A stretch of DNA of 64,000 nt. It comes from Fragum whitleyi (lineage: Eukaryota > Mollusca > Bivalvia > Cardiida > Cardiidae). The translations under genes were made by a program, and so were the position numbers. Shown here one piece after another: positions 1-11,934 of the stretch (the stretch's first letter is position 1; every line of letters begins with the position of its first letter). The stretch covers positions 53,618,399-53,682,398 of the forward strand of contig OX411552.1 of the NCBI GenBank assembly GCA_948146395.1, in the 5' to 3' direction. The notes beneath the pieces were generated by a model. That model saw only the letters and a program-made list of their open reading frames with translations, did no database searches and was not told the origin of the DNA.

Positions 1-163
1 CTTTTAATTTCTTAATTTTTTATCATAAATTTTGGAAGACATGTAATTCTATAAATAATCTGATCTTTGTCTTTAAAGTATTACTCTAAGACAGGCGGCA
101 TCCAACTCCTTTTCGTGATAAACGCCACCAATCGTAATTTCCATCGTGAACTTTTGAATTTTG

Positions 164-724
164 AAAAGAGACAAGAGACCCAAGAGGGCCTGTATCGCTC
201 CAGTGGCTTTAAATAACCCACGACTTTTGCTCTGAGATGCTCATATTTGGGGGTCAATCAAAATTTCTTGAACAATTTAAGTAAAGGGTAACACAAGGAA
301 CATCCATGCCAAGTTATATTAAAATCGGCCGAATGGTTTGAAAGGGGAAGTTTTTAAAAAATATAACCAGAAAAAGGCCCCGCCCTGCCACGCCCATATT
401 TGAGGGTCAATCAAAATTTCTTTTAAGGTAAGGGTCACACATGGAATATTCATGCCTTGGGAGAGAAGATTTTTTAAGATTTCAAGGTGAAAAAATGCCC
501 CGCCCTGCCACGCCCATATTTGGGGGTCAATCAAAATGTCTTTAACAAATTAAGAAGAGGGTCACACAAGCATCATTTCTACCAGGTTTCATGAAAATCC
601 GCCCGTTTGTTTGTGGGAGATGTTTTTAAAAAGTTTACGTGCGGACGGACGCACGGACGGACGCACGACGGACACTGCGCCATGAAAATAGCTCGCTGGC
701 CTTCGACCAGTGGAGATAAAAACG
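164..724 (-). mobile_element. Tandem-repeat element H1 (pearl/Helentron-like), minus strand
   Basis: Read on the minus strand, the element starts near 724 with a T-run and a short hairpin (CTGG TCGAAGG CCAG), then a TCCG/CGTCC-rich stretch (about 635-680), then repeat units containing a GGCGTGGCAGGG-type motif. It ends near 170 with CCACTGGAG (inverted copy of the 5' CTCCACTGG), GGCCCTCTTGGGTC and CTCTTGT. The 3' end and internal units match the plus-strand element at 45444-46343, so both belong to one family. It lies upstream of the tyrosinase exons, probably in an intron. No coding capacity is seen. Confidence 0.65.
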
Positions 725-1150
725 CCAACAACTGTGAATTTTAACATTTGACCCTGATTTATGGCTTTCTAAAACTTTACTGGATTTACAGCATTTATAA
801 CCACGATGAAAGACATGTATAGTTCCCCAAGTTCTCCCGACAAAGAGAATACTTTCGGCTCTTAGTATAACATGGTATAGCTTACTTGATTTTTTAGTTT
901 ATAAGTTTACTGAGAACTTTCGAGAAATGTTAGCTGATGCGGCACTTACATGTAACGTATTACCATTGGTTAATTACATCTACATACATATTATATATTG
1001 ACTAAAATCTGTACATACGGCCATGCCAGGTCTTGATGGACTTAAGATTCATAGTGTCTCTGCAAATGTGTGGGGCCAAGGCGGGCTTACATATTTCTCT
1101 TGGTAGCCGTTAGTGACATTCTTAACTAAGATCTTGACAACCCGTTTCAG

Positions 1151-1660
1151 TTTTGAGGAACTATTACGTAAAGTGGATCCTTCTGTCTCCCTTCCGTACC
1201 TAGACACGTCTATTGATGACGCCATGGATAACCCGGTCAACTCCGTCCTTTGGACGCCGGAATACCTCGGTAATGGTATTGGACCGGTGGTCACAGGTCC
1301 GTTCGCCGGTTGGGTGACGGATCAAGGTAACTTGGAAAGAGATATTGGGAGAAATAGCCGGCTATTCCACAGACGTGACTTACGAAACGTGTTGACGCGC
1401 TGTCTTTTAGAGGTGAGATTCATATGTGAAAAGAGCTTTTTTGACAAATTTGAAACACATTTAGAATTTTAAGAACATTTCTTGATAACACGTGTGAACA
1501 ATCAAAAATGTGTGAAAGCTGAAATATTTCGTACACATTTTCCTTTAGCATTATTTCGGTGTATGCGCTCCACGTTTAATCATGATGCTTATGTTTAATG
1601 AAATTCTTATTCTTATTATCATTATTATAATTGTTGTTATTATTATTATTATTATTATAA

Positions 1661-1732
<72 letters not shown>

Positions 1733-3066
1733 TGTGTAAAATATCGTACGAGAGTTTTTTTTCTATTATTATTATTTAATTATTATTAAAAGATATACAA
1801 TCTCGAACTTTTATGTATTCACTGTCAAACAAGTATTTTGTTGTATTTTTAAAAACATTTATGTTAAAAGAGGAACATTTATCAAATTCGTCAAAACAAA
1901 GAAGTTTACACCTTATCCAGCAGAGGTTGCTTCTTTATTGAAGAGGTCCAGAGAGTGTATGTTGATTTCATGGTGGTATGAGACTTACAACCTAATCTCC
2001 ATGTATGTCGATGTGAAGAGGATTAAAACATAAGTGTTATATGGTTTTTCGTTTCGTACTTCCATGAAATCATCAAATACCCACTTCATAAATTATAATT
2101 AAAAAGGACTATAATGAAGCTTAATGCTAAAAAGGATTGTCATTTATGAAACAGATTTCTTACAGAACTACTTTTGGTGTTTGCTTCCAAAATAGCGGAG
2201 TCCCCAAAATTGTTTTATTGAAAAAGAATGCACGAAAATTGAGAGAAAAATCTACATTTGAATTATCCTACTTTATGTTCAAAAGATGCATCAGCATGTA
2301 GAGTAGCCCTCGATCATTCAATCAAGCTTTTCACAGGACAAGTCACATATCTTTTATACATTATTTTTGCTAGGAAATTTCGATACCGACTGCCGAACAG
2401 ATGTTTGATTTCGAGGTCTTCCATGGTGGTCCGCACGTTTGGATCGGAGGAGATATGGCCGCAGGTCGAACCACTGCCTACGATCCCGCCTTCTATCTAC
2501 ATCACGCTTTTGTGGATTATATTTGGGAAATGTTTCGAAAGCGACAAAGAACGGCATGCGGTGTCAACCCGGTTACTGATTATCCAGCTTCAGCGAACGG
2601 AAGCCACGCTTTCGGCACAACCATGGTAGCTCTTTCACCTTTTATCAACGGCGACGGGCTAGCGGATTATTGGACTCAGAATTTCTACGGGTACAAGTTG
2701 AGTCCAACATGTCCACGCTGTGGTCGCCGGACAGACGGCCGTCCACCCATACAGTGCGACCGATCTCGTGGTATATGCGTGGGGACGTCGAGAATTGTCA
2801 TTCCCCCTAATATGCCCGTAACCCAAGAATCAATGACTGCCGCTAACAACGAAATGATGGCAGAAATTCAGACAATGCGACAAAACATGGTACCAAGAAA
2901 TCGTGGTATACACTTTCATGGACCCGGTGGTGACGGTCGTACACAGGAATCCGCCATGATGGATGCGATGAACAATGCGGCGAGAAATGGGTTTGGTCAA
3001 CAAGGATCACGTTCAGCGTTTCCAAGCACGATGAATAGATTTATAACTGCTGTGTTGAAGAAGTGA
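1151..3066 (+). CDS. Tyrosinase, 3' part: last two exons (CuB half and C-terminus)
   Basis: Type-3 copper oxidase of the molluscan tyrosinase family, usually secreted and linked to shell matrix, periostracum or melanin. Exon a is 1151-1412 (acceptor TTTCAG before it, donor GTGAGA after GAG) and encodes the stretch between the copper sites, including SVLWTPEYLGNG and TGPFAGW. Exon b is 2374-3066 (acceptor TTTTTGCTAG) and joins in phase 0. It carries the CuB site: FHGGPHVW supplies two histidines and DPAFYLHHAFVDYIW the third. A cysteine-containing tail (CPRCGRR, CDRSRGICV) and stop TGA follow. The CuA exons and start codon are not visible and should lie left of the window. Odd: the motif normally LPYWD reads LPYLD. 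The intron holds an ATT microsatellite and a small hairpin element. Family assignment is firm; whether the whole gene is functional cannot be judged. Confidence 0.9.
1614..1778 (+). repeat. (ATT)n microsatellite in tyrosinase intron
   Basis: Long, slightly interrupted ATT/TTA trinucleotide run inside the intron 1413-2373. It creates an isoleucine-rich open frame that is not a gene. Confidence 0.95.
1962..2076. repeat. Short inverted-repeat element in tyrosinase intron
   Basis: The ends TTGATTTCATGGTGGTATGA and (reverse complement) TTGATTTCATGGAAGTACGA pair with each other. The same end sequence borders the hairpin at 50374-50453 in the CUB/LDLa gene, so this is a dispersed foldback family. 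Confidence 0.5.
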
Positions 3067-3084
3067 TTACATAGCATGAAAACA

Positions 3085-3217
3085 GCCCTGCGTTCAGGAT
3101 CACCAAACGCTACAAACAGTTTCCCAATTGTACCGCGCTTTGCACGTAAGTTCACGTTTAAAGCGGGGTACAATTGAAAAACTGCTTGCACCGTTTTGGT
3201 GATCCAGTTCTGCGTTC
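3085..3217. mobile_element. Palindromic MITE-like element P, copy 1
   Basis: Starts about 20 bases after the tyrosinase stop, so it probably lies in the 3' UTR. Outer ends TTCAGGATCACCAAA and TTTGGTGATCCAG pair. The inner arms, around AATTGTACCGCGCTTTGCAC and its near-reverse complement, also pair. Two more copies lie at 27917-28055 and 61013-61138. Confidence 0.7.
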
Positions 3218-3239
3218 AAAATGAAAGCGTTAATTTTGT

Positions 3240-5600
3240 TTGGCAATTCTGACCCCGCTTTTGAATTAAACACTTGCAATATAAGTCGAAAAAAATCACT
3301 TTTTTTGAAATGATATTGACGAAACGAATGATCGCATACAAAATCATCTTAGTTATTATTGTCTTTTTGCAACAGGCTTTTCACGGAGGTGAAACATGCG
3401 CATTTATTTGTATGGTATACTGATTGTAAGATTTTTAAAATTTGAAAAGAAACCTTGATAAAGAAGAAAAAAGGGTACTCTGAAGAAGGTGTATGCCTTC
3501 ATCAAATAAATATCTTTCGAAAATTGTACCTTTCCGACCAAATGTGACCAAAAAATCAGCATAGCTTTCCATGCATTTTTCGGAGCAAATGGGATACTTT
3601 GAAAAAATCATTTCTTTTTGAAAAATGCCAAGAAAAGGACGATAAGAAGCCGATTGGTACCCTTCAATGCTAGTGAGTCGGTACACATGATTCATTGAAT
3701 ACAAGGAATCGTAAAATATTTGATTAATAACACTTACAAGGCGAAAATGCAGAAAAAAAAGTTATCGAAAAAATACTCTTTTATTCACCCAAATCTATTT
3801 TTATTTTAAAATCAACACAAAACATACTCCTACATTAAATATAGTTGAAATAATGGAATAAAAAATTGGTTTAACATTAGAAGAATTAGAAAAGGTAGGG
3901 TAAAGTAGGTGTATCCAGGCATTTTTGGCCACTTTGCTTTCCTTGAAACCACCAACCCTCCAAATTCAGGCGCTTGCCTATTTTCGTATTCTGTAAATAA
4001 TTATCACTAAGCCAAAAGAGTTAAATAATATTCGCTGTAATACAAAACATGTACCTTTTTGATATTTGTATTACTGCTATTTAAGTTTCAAAGACTTAAA
4101 TAGATGAAGACTTATTCCTTTGGGGCTCTTATTTCCCTACAAGACAAAATAAAATTCGATTTCTACACGTGTAATAATTACTGAGAAGGAAGGGTGATTC
4201 TACTTCTTATTTACTTTTACCAAGAAAACTACATATCCAAGAAAAAAATAATGATAATCAGCCCCAATCATCATGTATATCAGTCACAAGATGATGCATT
4301 TCAGGCAACAACTTCTAAGCGTCCAAGTCATACTAAATGTCTCATTTGTTGAATCTTCTAGATAAAAATGAACCGAATGACAAAAGACAGTTGAAAGATA
4401 ATGCAATGGCAGAGAAGAGGAAAGTCAGGTTATGACATTAAAAGAAAAGGAAACATTGCTTGCAACAAGTTTTCTTACTTAACGACGCAATATCCCGGTT
4501 TTTCAAAACGTTAGCTATGAAAGAAATAAACGTTCGCCATTTAAGTTTCTGTGGCATTGTTACCTACCATGTTTTATTCCAATGCCCGTGTCGGAACTTG
4601 TAACTTTGAAAAGGAAAAATTACCCCTGAATCAATATTACACAATTTTCGAAAAGGTTTACAATTTTATAGCCAAATACTTTTAACCTCAGCAGAAAAAA
4701 ATCATTTCATTGCAACAAAATTTCAAAACAACATAACTATGAACTACCAAAATGCTCGAATCTTTGATACAAAAATAGCGAAAGAGATATTTTTTTTAAT
4801 AAAGGGGGGTAATATTTTTGCTAGTTTCCAATTGTGTCTGATAGCCTTAAACACTTACTTATATAGTAACTATAAATCTTTTTATCAAATTTTCTGATTT
4901 ACTTATAACAGCGCACAGAATTATGATGTCCTATTTATCTACAAAGACTGTAGCGCAACGTCATAACTAGAACGTGGTAAATAAATTATAACATTTTAGT
5001 ATCTTGAAATGTGAATGTTATCGGGCTAAGGTAGATAGACTTTTTCATGACGAGGCTCAGAGTTATATGCTAAAATAAAAAACAATGCTTTGTATGTAAC
5101 TCCTCCCCCGTCAGACTTTATTGGTGGACACATCAACGCTAAAATTAAATTATATATCCATCATAACACGATCACAATCCTGAGCCTAGTTTAATTGCCT
5201 TTCCTGGGTGTAAAATATTTTTATAATCCTTTTCTGAGAGCTTATCATTTCGCACGGGTTTTATGACGTCAAAAGCTTCAACGTTCCCTCAAAAGATAAT
5301 GCCGAATAAAATATATAACCATCGAAAACTAGATTCAAACTTTAAACTGATGACTTAATCTGACTTCTATCGTTTCACTAACTAGTTTTTTAAAAAGTTC
5401 TGAGGTAAGAGACTGACAGGAAATAAGTTAAATAGAATGTCACCGTTATATATTTGAAAGCAAAATGTTTGCCTCATTAACACGCATGCATTGTTTGAGT
5501 GCATTGCACTCTTTAAAAATTTCGATAGAGATTAGAAGAATGTTTATTTAAACATGTCAAAATAAGAAACGACACATATATAAGTGAAACTCGCTATTGT
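3240..5600. other. Intergenic stretch without recognised gene
   Basis: AT-rich sequence between the tyrosinase end and the LINE tail. Open frames are short and show no family motif or splice context. No internal repeat was recognised by eye. Confidence 0.5.
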
Positions 5601-6303
5601 GACTCGTCGATTACATACAATTGCATTGTAATCACAGGTCACAATACCGTATTCGAGTTATACAGTGGTTACAATCAGGAATAATACACAGGACATTACA
5701 AACGAAACGACTGTTATTTAAGTTGAATATTGTTGAAAATAACTTATGCACCTTTTGCCAACGCAATGAGGAAACTTTAAAACATCTGTTTTTTGAATGT
5801 GATAAAATATTAACTAATAATTAATCTTATAGATAATAATAGTCTCAGAGAATAGCACCCCGACTTTCACCACCAGTCAACGGCTTTATAAAATCGTTAT
5901 AATTTTCCTCTTTGATCATGAGCGAATTATCATTCAACAAAAGATATAAGGAAAATTGGGCTATTGTAAAAAGACTGGTACAAAATCACTAACGAGTTAG
6001 AGACATATAGGTCATTGGAAAAAAATCCTTTTCATATTATTTTTTTTTATTTCTCATATTTATTTATTTTTCATTCAAAATTCATGTTCTTTTGTTTATC
6101 CTTAGAAACTCTGTAATCAGTTAAACATGTAAAAAACAGACACATCTAACCAACTGACAAAACCCTGTTATACACTGTATCAATAATTGTTTGTATAAAA
6201 TGTTGTATTTTTGTATATAATGTGTATATAACTACTGTGTCTATTGTAAACTAAAGATGAATTAAAGTAATAAAACTTCAACAACAACAACAACAACAAA
6301 ATT
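5600..6303 (+). mobile_element. LINE retrotransposon 3' end (zf-RVT remnant)
   Basis: The frame at 5621-5824 reads LFKLNIVENNLCTFCQRNEE followed by TLKHLFFECD. This is the C-x2-C...H-x4-C knuckle (zf-RVT) found after the reverse transcriptase domain of many animal LINEs. Further C-terminal-like sequence follows in broken frames to about 6000, then an AT-rich 3' UTR and a (CAA)n tail at about 6279-6300. The reverse transcriptase and endonuclease parts are absent, as expected for a 5'-truncated insertion. Dead copy; the clade cannot be named. Confidence 0.75.
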
Positions 6304-6512
6304 AGCATGCATTGGACGGAGCTATCTGTGTATATCGTAAAAACACATGACAAATGAATTTTATTGCGAATAAAATTCTATATTATTTCATTTTTATTTT
6401 TTTTGTATTATTATTTTTTGTTTTTTGCTTTACGTTTTCGTGTCATAATAGAAGGTTACGACCAATTAATCAGTATGTGGAGTCGAAAAGACAATGAGAT
6501 TTTACTCACTTA

Positions 6513-7075
6513 AGCCTAGTTTACATTTGCCACGGTCGCCGTACGATATTGCAGCCTGCGATTTTTCCTACGATTTTTTAGACATCGCAGACAGCTACGG
6601 TCTGCGGTGTATGTGTTCACAATGCCGCACGGTGACCGTGCGATTTTGAAAATATTTGAGGGGGAACATTACCTTAATGAGACGACCGTACGGGTACCGT
6701 GCGATATCGCAAGGTAATCGTGAGATTCCCGTGCGAATATCGAGAGGATGCCGTGCGGTCATCGCACGATTCTACGGGTTTTATTTTGGACGTTTGATAG
6801 ATCAGATGTAGTACGATTTCCGCGCGATCATCGCAAGGCTTCCGTGCGATGTCCGTGCGGCGATCGTGCGGTGTCCGCACAAGGTTACGAGCTTGTGATT
6901 TTTAAAGATGTGTATAATATATTTTTAAACGAGATCGCAGGTGTCTGCGGTGCCCGTAAGATCGTGCGATGATCGCACGGGCACCGAATGTAACCGCACG
7001 GGCGCCGCAGGAATTTATGTTTACGGCTAGATACGGGCGCCGTACGGGCTCCGTAGGCCAAAGGTAAACGAGGCT
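6513..7075. mobile_element. 563-bp MITE, PIF/Harbinger-like, with CpG-rich repeated motif
   Basis: Terminal inverted repeats AGCCTAGTTTACATTTGCC (left) and, reverse-complemented, AGCCTCGTTTACCTTTGGCC (right) are flanked on both sides by TTA (6510-6512, 7076-7078). A TTA/TAA 3-bp target duplication is the PIF/Harbinger signature. The interior is full of CCGTGCG/CGTACGG-type words in both directions, far richer in CpG than the surroundings. No transposase frame is present. The short open frames here only reflect the repeated motif. Confidence 0.8.
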
Positions 7076-7397
7076 TTAGATATCGACAGTAACTCGTTAT
7101 ATACAATGCAGCGGTAAATGTTTGAAACGTGTTTTAAATCAATCAAGAAGACCATGGTGGTCCTATTTAACCAATCTGAATATCCAAGTTTAAAGTCAAG
7201 ATAAGGAACATGTTATGAAAGTTTCGTGAAATCTGTCAAAAATGTAAAGGCTGTGGTTACAAGAAACGTTGCATTCCAAATACTCCCCTTTTTCCATGAC
7301 ACAGCAACATAATCACCAAGAAATCAGAGAGAGGTATATACAAAGAACAATCCTAACATCAATTATTATATATCCAAAAACATTTCAGAGAAGAAGA

Positions 7398-8577
7398 TTT
7401 TTTGTACGCCGCCGATGGCGGTCGTATATTGGCATCATCTTCTCCGTCCGTCCGTCCGCCCGTCCGTCCGTAGGTACGTACGTCGACTTTTCTTGTGAAC
7501 GCAACTCCTCCCTCATTTATTGCCCAATTTTTATGAAACTTCCACAGAATGTTCCTAGTCACCTGACCATGCGCATGATGTCACGATTTGGTAAATTTTA
7601 GCCGTGTCATGGAAAAAGGGGCCTTCATGTAAAAAATGATGTGAACGCAACTCCTCCCTCATTTATTGACCGATTTTGATGAAACTTTCACAGAATGTTT
7701 CTAGTCACCTGACCATGCGCATGAACTCACGGTTTGGTAATTTCCAGCCGCGTCTTGGAAAAAGAGACCTTCGTGTAACAAAATCTTGTGAACGCCACCC
7801 CTCCCTCATTTATGGATCGATTATAACGAATATTTCACAGAATGTTCCTAGTCACCTGACCTTGCACATAAAGTCAGGGTTTTGTGAATTTCAGTCGCCT
7901 CATCGAAAAAGGGGCCTTCGTGTTAAAATAATCTTGTGAACGCAACTCCTCCCTTATTTGTGGACCGATTTGGATGAAACTTACACAAAATGTTCCTAGT
8001 CACCTGACCTATCGTATGTTGTCACGGCTTGGTGAATTTTAGCAGTGTCATGGAAAAGGGGGCCTTCTTCAAAAAATTCTTTTGAAAGCAATTTCCCTTC
8101 ATTTTTGGAACTATTTGGATGAAACTTTCACAAAATGTTCCTAGTCACCTGACCTTGCCAATAAAGTCGAGGTTTGGTGAATTACAGCTGCGTCATGGGA
8201 AAAGTGGCCTCCTTGTAAAAATTCTTGTGAATGCATCTCCTTTATTTATGGACTTATTTTGCAGAAATTTCTTGGAAATGTTCATTGTTACCTGAATTTT
8301 TGCGAGTTGTTGCAGTTAAGTGAATTTCAGCTGCGTCATGGAAAAAGGGGCCTTCATGTCAAACTTCTTTTCATTATTATTTTTAGTTGCAGTTTAAAAA
8401 AGCGTTTAACCCCATTCAATCAATCAATCATAATAAACAGTTTGAACTTGACAATTTAAAAAGGTAGTCTGCAAATGTTTTGAATTTGGTTCGGCAAAAA
8501 TAGGTAGTGTCTACAATTATTTCAGTGAAATAGCAGCAAAGTGGCGGCGTATATTGTGACTATGGCACTCTTCTTTT
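7398..8577 (+). mobile_element. Tandem-repeat element H2 (pearl/Helentron-like)
   Basis: T-run, then hairpin TACGCCGCC GAT GGCGGTCGTA, then a (TCCG)n stretch at 7442-7472, then six tandem units. Unit starts (GAACGCAACTCC and variants) are at 7497, 7643, 7790, 7938, 8084 and 8229, a period of 145-148. The 3' end at about 8551-8577 has GGCGGCGTA, the inverted copy of the 5' TACGCCGCC, followed by CACTCTTCTTTT. A SINE tail interrupts it near 8395-8435. Non-coding. Confidence 0.75.
8395..8435 (+). repeat. SINE 3' tail fragment
   Basis: GCGTTTAACCCCATTC followed by (AATC)n matches the 3' ends of the SINEs at 28120-28356 and 62490-62684. Only the tail remains. Confidence 0.5.
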
Positions 8578-9109
8578 ATTTTGTCATATCGTACCTTTTA
8601 TAGCTGACTCGTAAAGACCCGTGTTTTACCTTAATCATAATTTCAGGAAGAAGTCTCAAAGAGTATGACTTAAGCTTCATTTCTGTGAAATTGGGTTGAA
8701 TTCTAACCAGTAGTTTCTGAGAAGATTTTTTTTATAATATACCGAATATAGGGCCTTGTTTGGTTAGTCGACGGCCCGTAGCGCCCAAGTTATCAGCCTG
8801 ATCAGGATTAAAAGAAAGAATATGGAGGATCATGTCCTAAGAATCAATCCTAAGAAATTTGGTTGAATTCTGACGAGTAGTTTCAGAGAAGAAGATTTTT
8901 TAATACTTCGCCATAAGGGGCAATCGGGACGGGTCCTTCGACGATTCTACGGAATAGACCTCGGGAATACTACGGGCGCAGCCATGAAAGCGCGTCATTT
9001 CGCACGTGGGTTAATATGACGTCACAAACATAAACGATCCCGTCAAGGATGACGTTGCATAAAACAAAATCAACGAAAGAATAAAAATGAGCATAATATA
9101 ATTTGATAA
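8578..9109. repeat. Degenerate repeat with direct copies
   Basis: The phrase GGTTGAATTCTGACGAGTAG with flanking words (GAGAAGAAGATTTTTT) appears twice (about 8692 and 8863). A related block (GACTCGACAGCCCATAACGCC) recurs near 9775. It resembles decayed internal units of a tandem-repeat element. No gene seen. Confidence 0.4.
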
Positions 9110-9545
9110 CAAAACACTACACATAGAGGATAATCGTTTGTTTAAGTGTAAGATCGATTTATATTTCATTGAGTGAACAACAATAGCTATATTTTCACGA
9201 GTGGCAGAGCCACGAGTGAAAATATAGCTTTTGTTTTTCACGAAATGAAATATTAATCAATCTTACTCGAAAAACAAACGATTATTCTATTTCTTTAATG
9301 CAAAAATGAGACAAAATGTGAAATTTCTAGGACATATTTTCGCATTGCGCCTCATTTTGCACGTGATTGCTATGCAACGTTCATTGTGACGTCACTTATT
9401 TCGCCCCGCATAAATGACGTCAGATAGGATGAAATGCACAAAGCAGGGTATAAGTTTTTGATAATTTCACTGCTTTTGCGATGAGATTATCAAGTGATAA
9501 TCTACCGTTATTTCTCGATAAACCACCGAAAAACATTAAAGAAAG
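9110..9545. mobile_element. Foldback element family A, copy 1
   Basis: The first ~170 bases form a long imperfect inverted repeat. AATCGTTTGTTTAAGTGTAA pairs with sequence ending at 9285, around the centre CACGAGTGGCAGAGCCACGAG. The rest contains TGACGTCA-like words and ends near GATAAACCACCGAAAAACAT. Other copies are at 42225-42570, at 59157-60265 (split by another element) and, much decayed, at 37690-37870. Confidence 0.6.
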
Positions 9546-10234
9546 TGTCTTACTGCGTTTAGTCATCAAATTATAACATGCCTTACAGATCTCGAAAGAC
9601 GATCGGAAAGGATTAACAAAATGTGATTTTCTTCAAGCGTATTAACCGAAGTACCACCAGGAGCCGAATTACGTAAAAATGACCTAAAATTACTACACTT
9701 ACGTCCGAGGTACTTTTCAAGTTACGGAAAAGTCCGAGCGATGTTCCGAATGCCATGAGGGGGGCCTTTTTGCTGACTCGACAGCCCATAACGCCTACGT
9801 TATAAGCCTGACTAGAATTAAAAGAAGGAATCGGAAAGAGCATTTTCCGAAGCAATTGTAATTTGTAATGTTTCAAAATAGGTACGCTAATAAAAAGGAA
9901 AAAAAATACACTGATTATAGCTTTAAATGCAGACTATAACATCTCTATTCAATTTTGACAACTCCGAAGAAATTTAGAGCAACTAAGAAAGACAGACATA
10001 CTTGCGAACAACTGTTTATATGTATATATGATGCCAATTACATTTAGGCTTCCTTTTCACTACTATCTTGATTCAATGTAACAAAACAGTACACAGCCTC
10101 TAGAATATATGGACAGTTATTCTTTGTTGGAAGCCAATTATTAATAACATGTTATCCTGTGTACCAAAATATTCTCTTCTAGTAAACATGATTGTTTTTC
10201 TATTATAAATCTAAAATAGCCATTCAATATTCTA
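9546..10234. other. Gene-free spacer with a decayed repeat block
   Basis: AT-rich spacer. The only recognised content is the block near 9760-9845 that recurs at about 8760-8830. Confidence 0.4.
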
Positions 10235-11061
10235 TACTTAGTTCCAAAAGAAAGTGTGCACTTTTGAATTTTGAATATCTCTGAAATTATGCAACCTACC
10301 GTCATGAAATTTTGCATGACTATCCCCAAGAGTATGCGCAAACGATATTTGAAAACAAAAATCACGCAATGAGTAAACATTTTCTGCTTAATTAAGACAT
10401 TTGATTTTGCATGTTTTGCATGTGCAACACGCGTTAGACGAATAGTTGGTCTGAAAATGCATTCAGTTCAATCTTTGCAGCTTTCCTAAGCATAAAATCA
10501 CACCTTCAATACAATTGTGCATGGTATTACAGCGTAGTTTGGCTACCAATAAACGCTGTTGAATAAAATCGAACCCTATCAGATTTAGAACGTCATTAAA
10601 ATTGATTGAGCATTCATGTTCCAATAGAAATTGAGGTCGTTATTTTGTTAGGTCTTCAATAAGCAAATCGAGATGTCATAAAACGCCATGGCACCATTCA
10701 ACGACAAGTTACTTGCCTAACAACATAGCAATGTCTAACGCTGACGTACACGTAACGTCTGCATAAAAATTAAAAATTTTGTCTGGAAATGGCTTGGAAT
10801 GGCTTCTTAAACTCTATATGGCAACATCAACACATAGCTTTTACCATAGAAAAAGTTGTAAGGAGGTCAAATCGCAACAATTTAAGTTCTGCCTGCCTGT
10901 ATAGAGCATGCGATACTTTATTCAAATCTGATTTGACTTTTAATTTCAAAAGTCCTTGACTAAAGTATGGTATCAAATTTACTCCATAATTTCCCCCCAA
11001 CTTTGTAAAAATCTAGAGAATGCAAAAAGTGAAAGTGCACACTTTCTTATGGAACTCAGTA
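10235..11061. mobile_element. 827-bp TA-flanked MITE family B, copy 1
   Basis: Inverted ends TACTTAGTTCC and (reverse complement) TACTGAGTTCC continue into the shared AAGAAAGTGTGCACTTT, giving about 30 bp of inverted repeat. TA dinucleotides flank both sides (10233-10234, 11062-11063), as in Tc1/mariner-type insertion. No transposase frame remains. The second copy, in opposite orientation, is at 59328-60152, where the TA target duplication can be checked against an uninterrupted host element. Confidence 0.8.
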
Positions 11062-11472
11062 TATATGTGAAAAATTGTGTTAAAATATGGCTGTATTTCT
11101 CACTGATTTGTTAGTGTGCTTACACTCATAAACAGATGGTTGAGGCTGCGTTAAAAGCGAATTTGGTATGTTTGCCATGCCTTTGTAATTTTACATGCTT
11201 ATCTTATGGTTGCACAGCAGTGCCACCACTCGCAAGATATTTTTCCTTTTCTTATGATGGCATAGATCTGCCATCATTTACCAGATAATCAAGAACAAAA
11301 GCTTCTATCTTAAGATAATTCACTTTTGGTGCTCTTGACGTGTTTGCACAGCATTCACAAGTAATATAATAGTCCCTATACACAGATAAATAGATTAATA
11401 ATTTAGATTTATATAAGAGAGCTCTTTTGAGCTTATGTTATTTGTTAATTGTCTCGCCGACTTTAAATAAAG
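11062..11472. other. Gene-free spacer
   Basis: AT-rich, no recognised repeat or coding signal before the tetranucleotide array. Confidence 0.4.
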
Positions 11473-11740
<268 letters not shown>

Positions 11741-11934
11741 GAGAATTCAGCAACTTTATGATAACTACCGGTATACAGAGAAAAAAGGATAAAGTTGTTC
11801 AAATATATACAAGAAAAATATTGTATTGTTACAGTGTAATGTCTCTGTAATGTTAATGAGATTATGGCATCTACATGGCATTCTCTTTTAAACCTTACAA
11901 AAAAAGTGGTTTATTTAAAAAAATAAAATAAACT

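Noticed and set aside
1582..1779. Isoleucine-rich open frame
   Set aside because: ATT microsatellite inside the tyrosinase intron.
2258..2629. 123-codon plus-strand frame overlapping tyrosinase exon b
   Set aside because: Wrong frame relative to the CuB motif; a shadow of the real exon.
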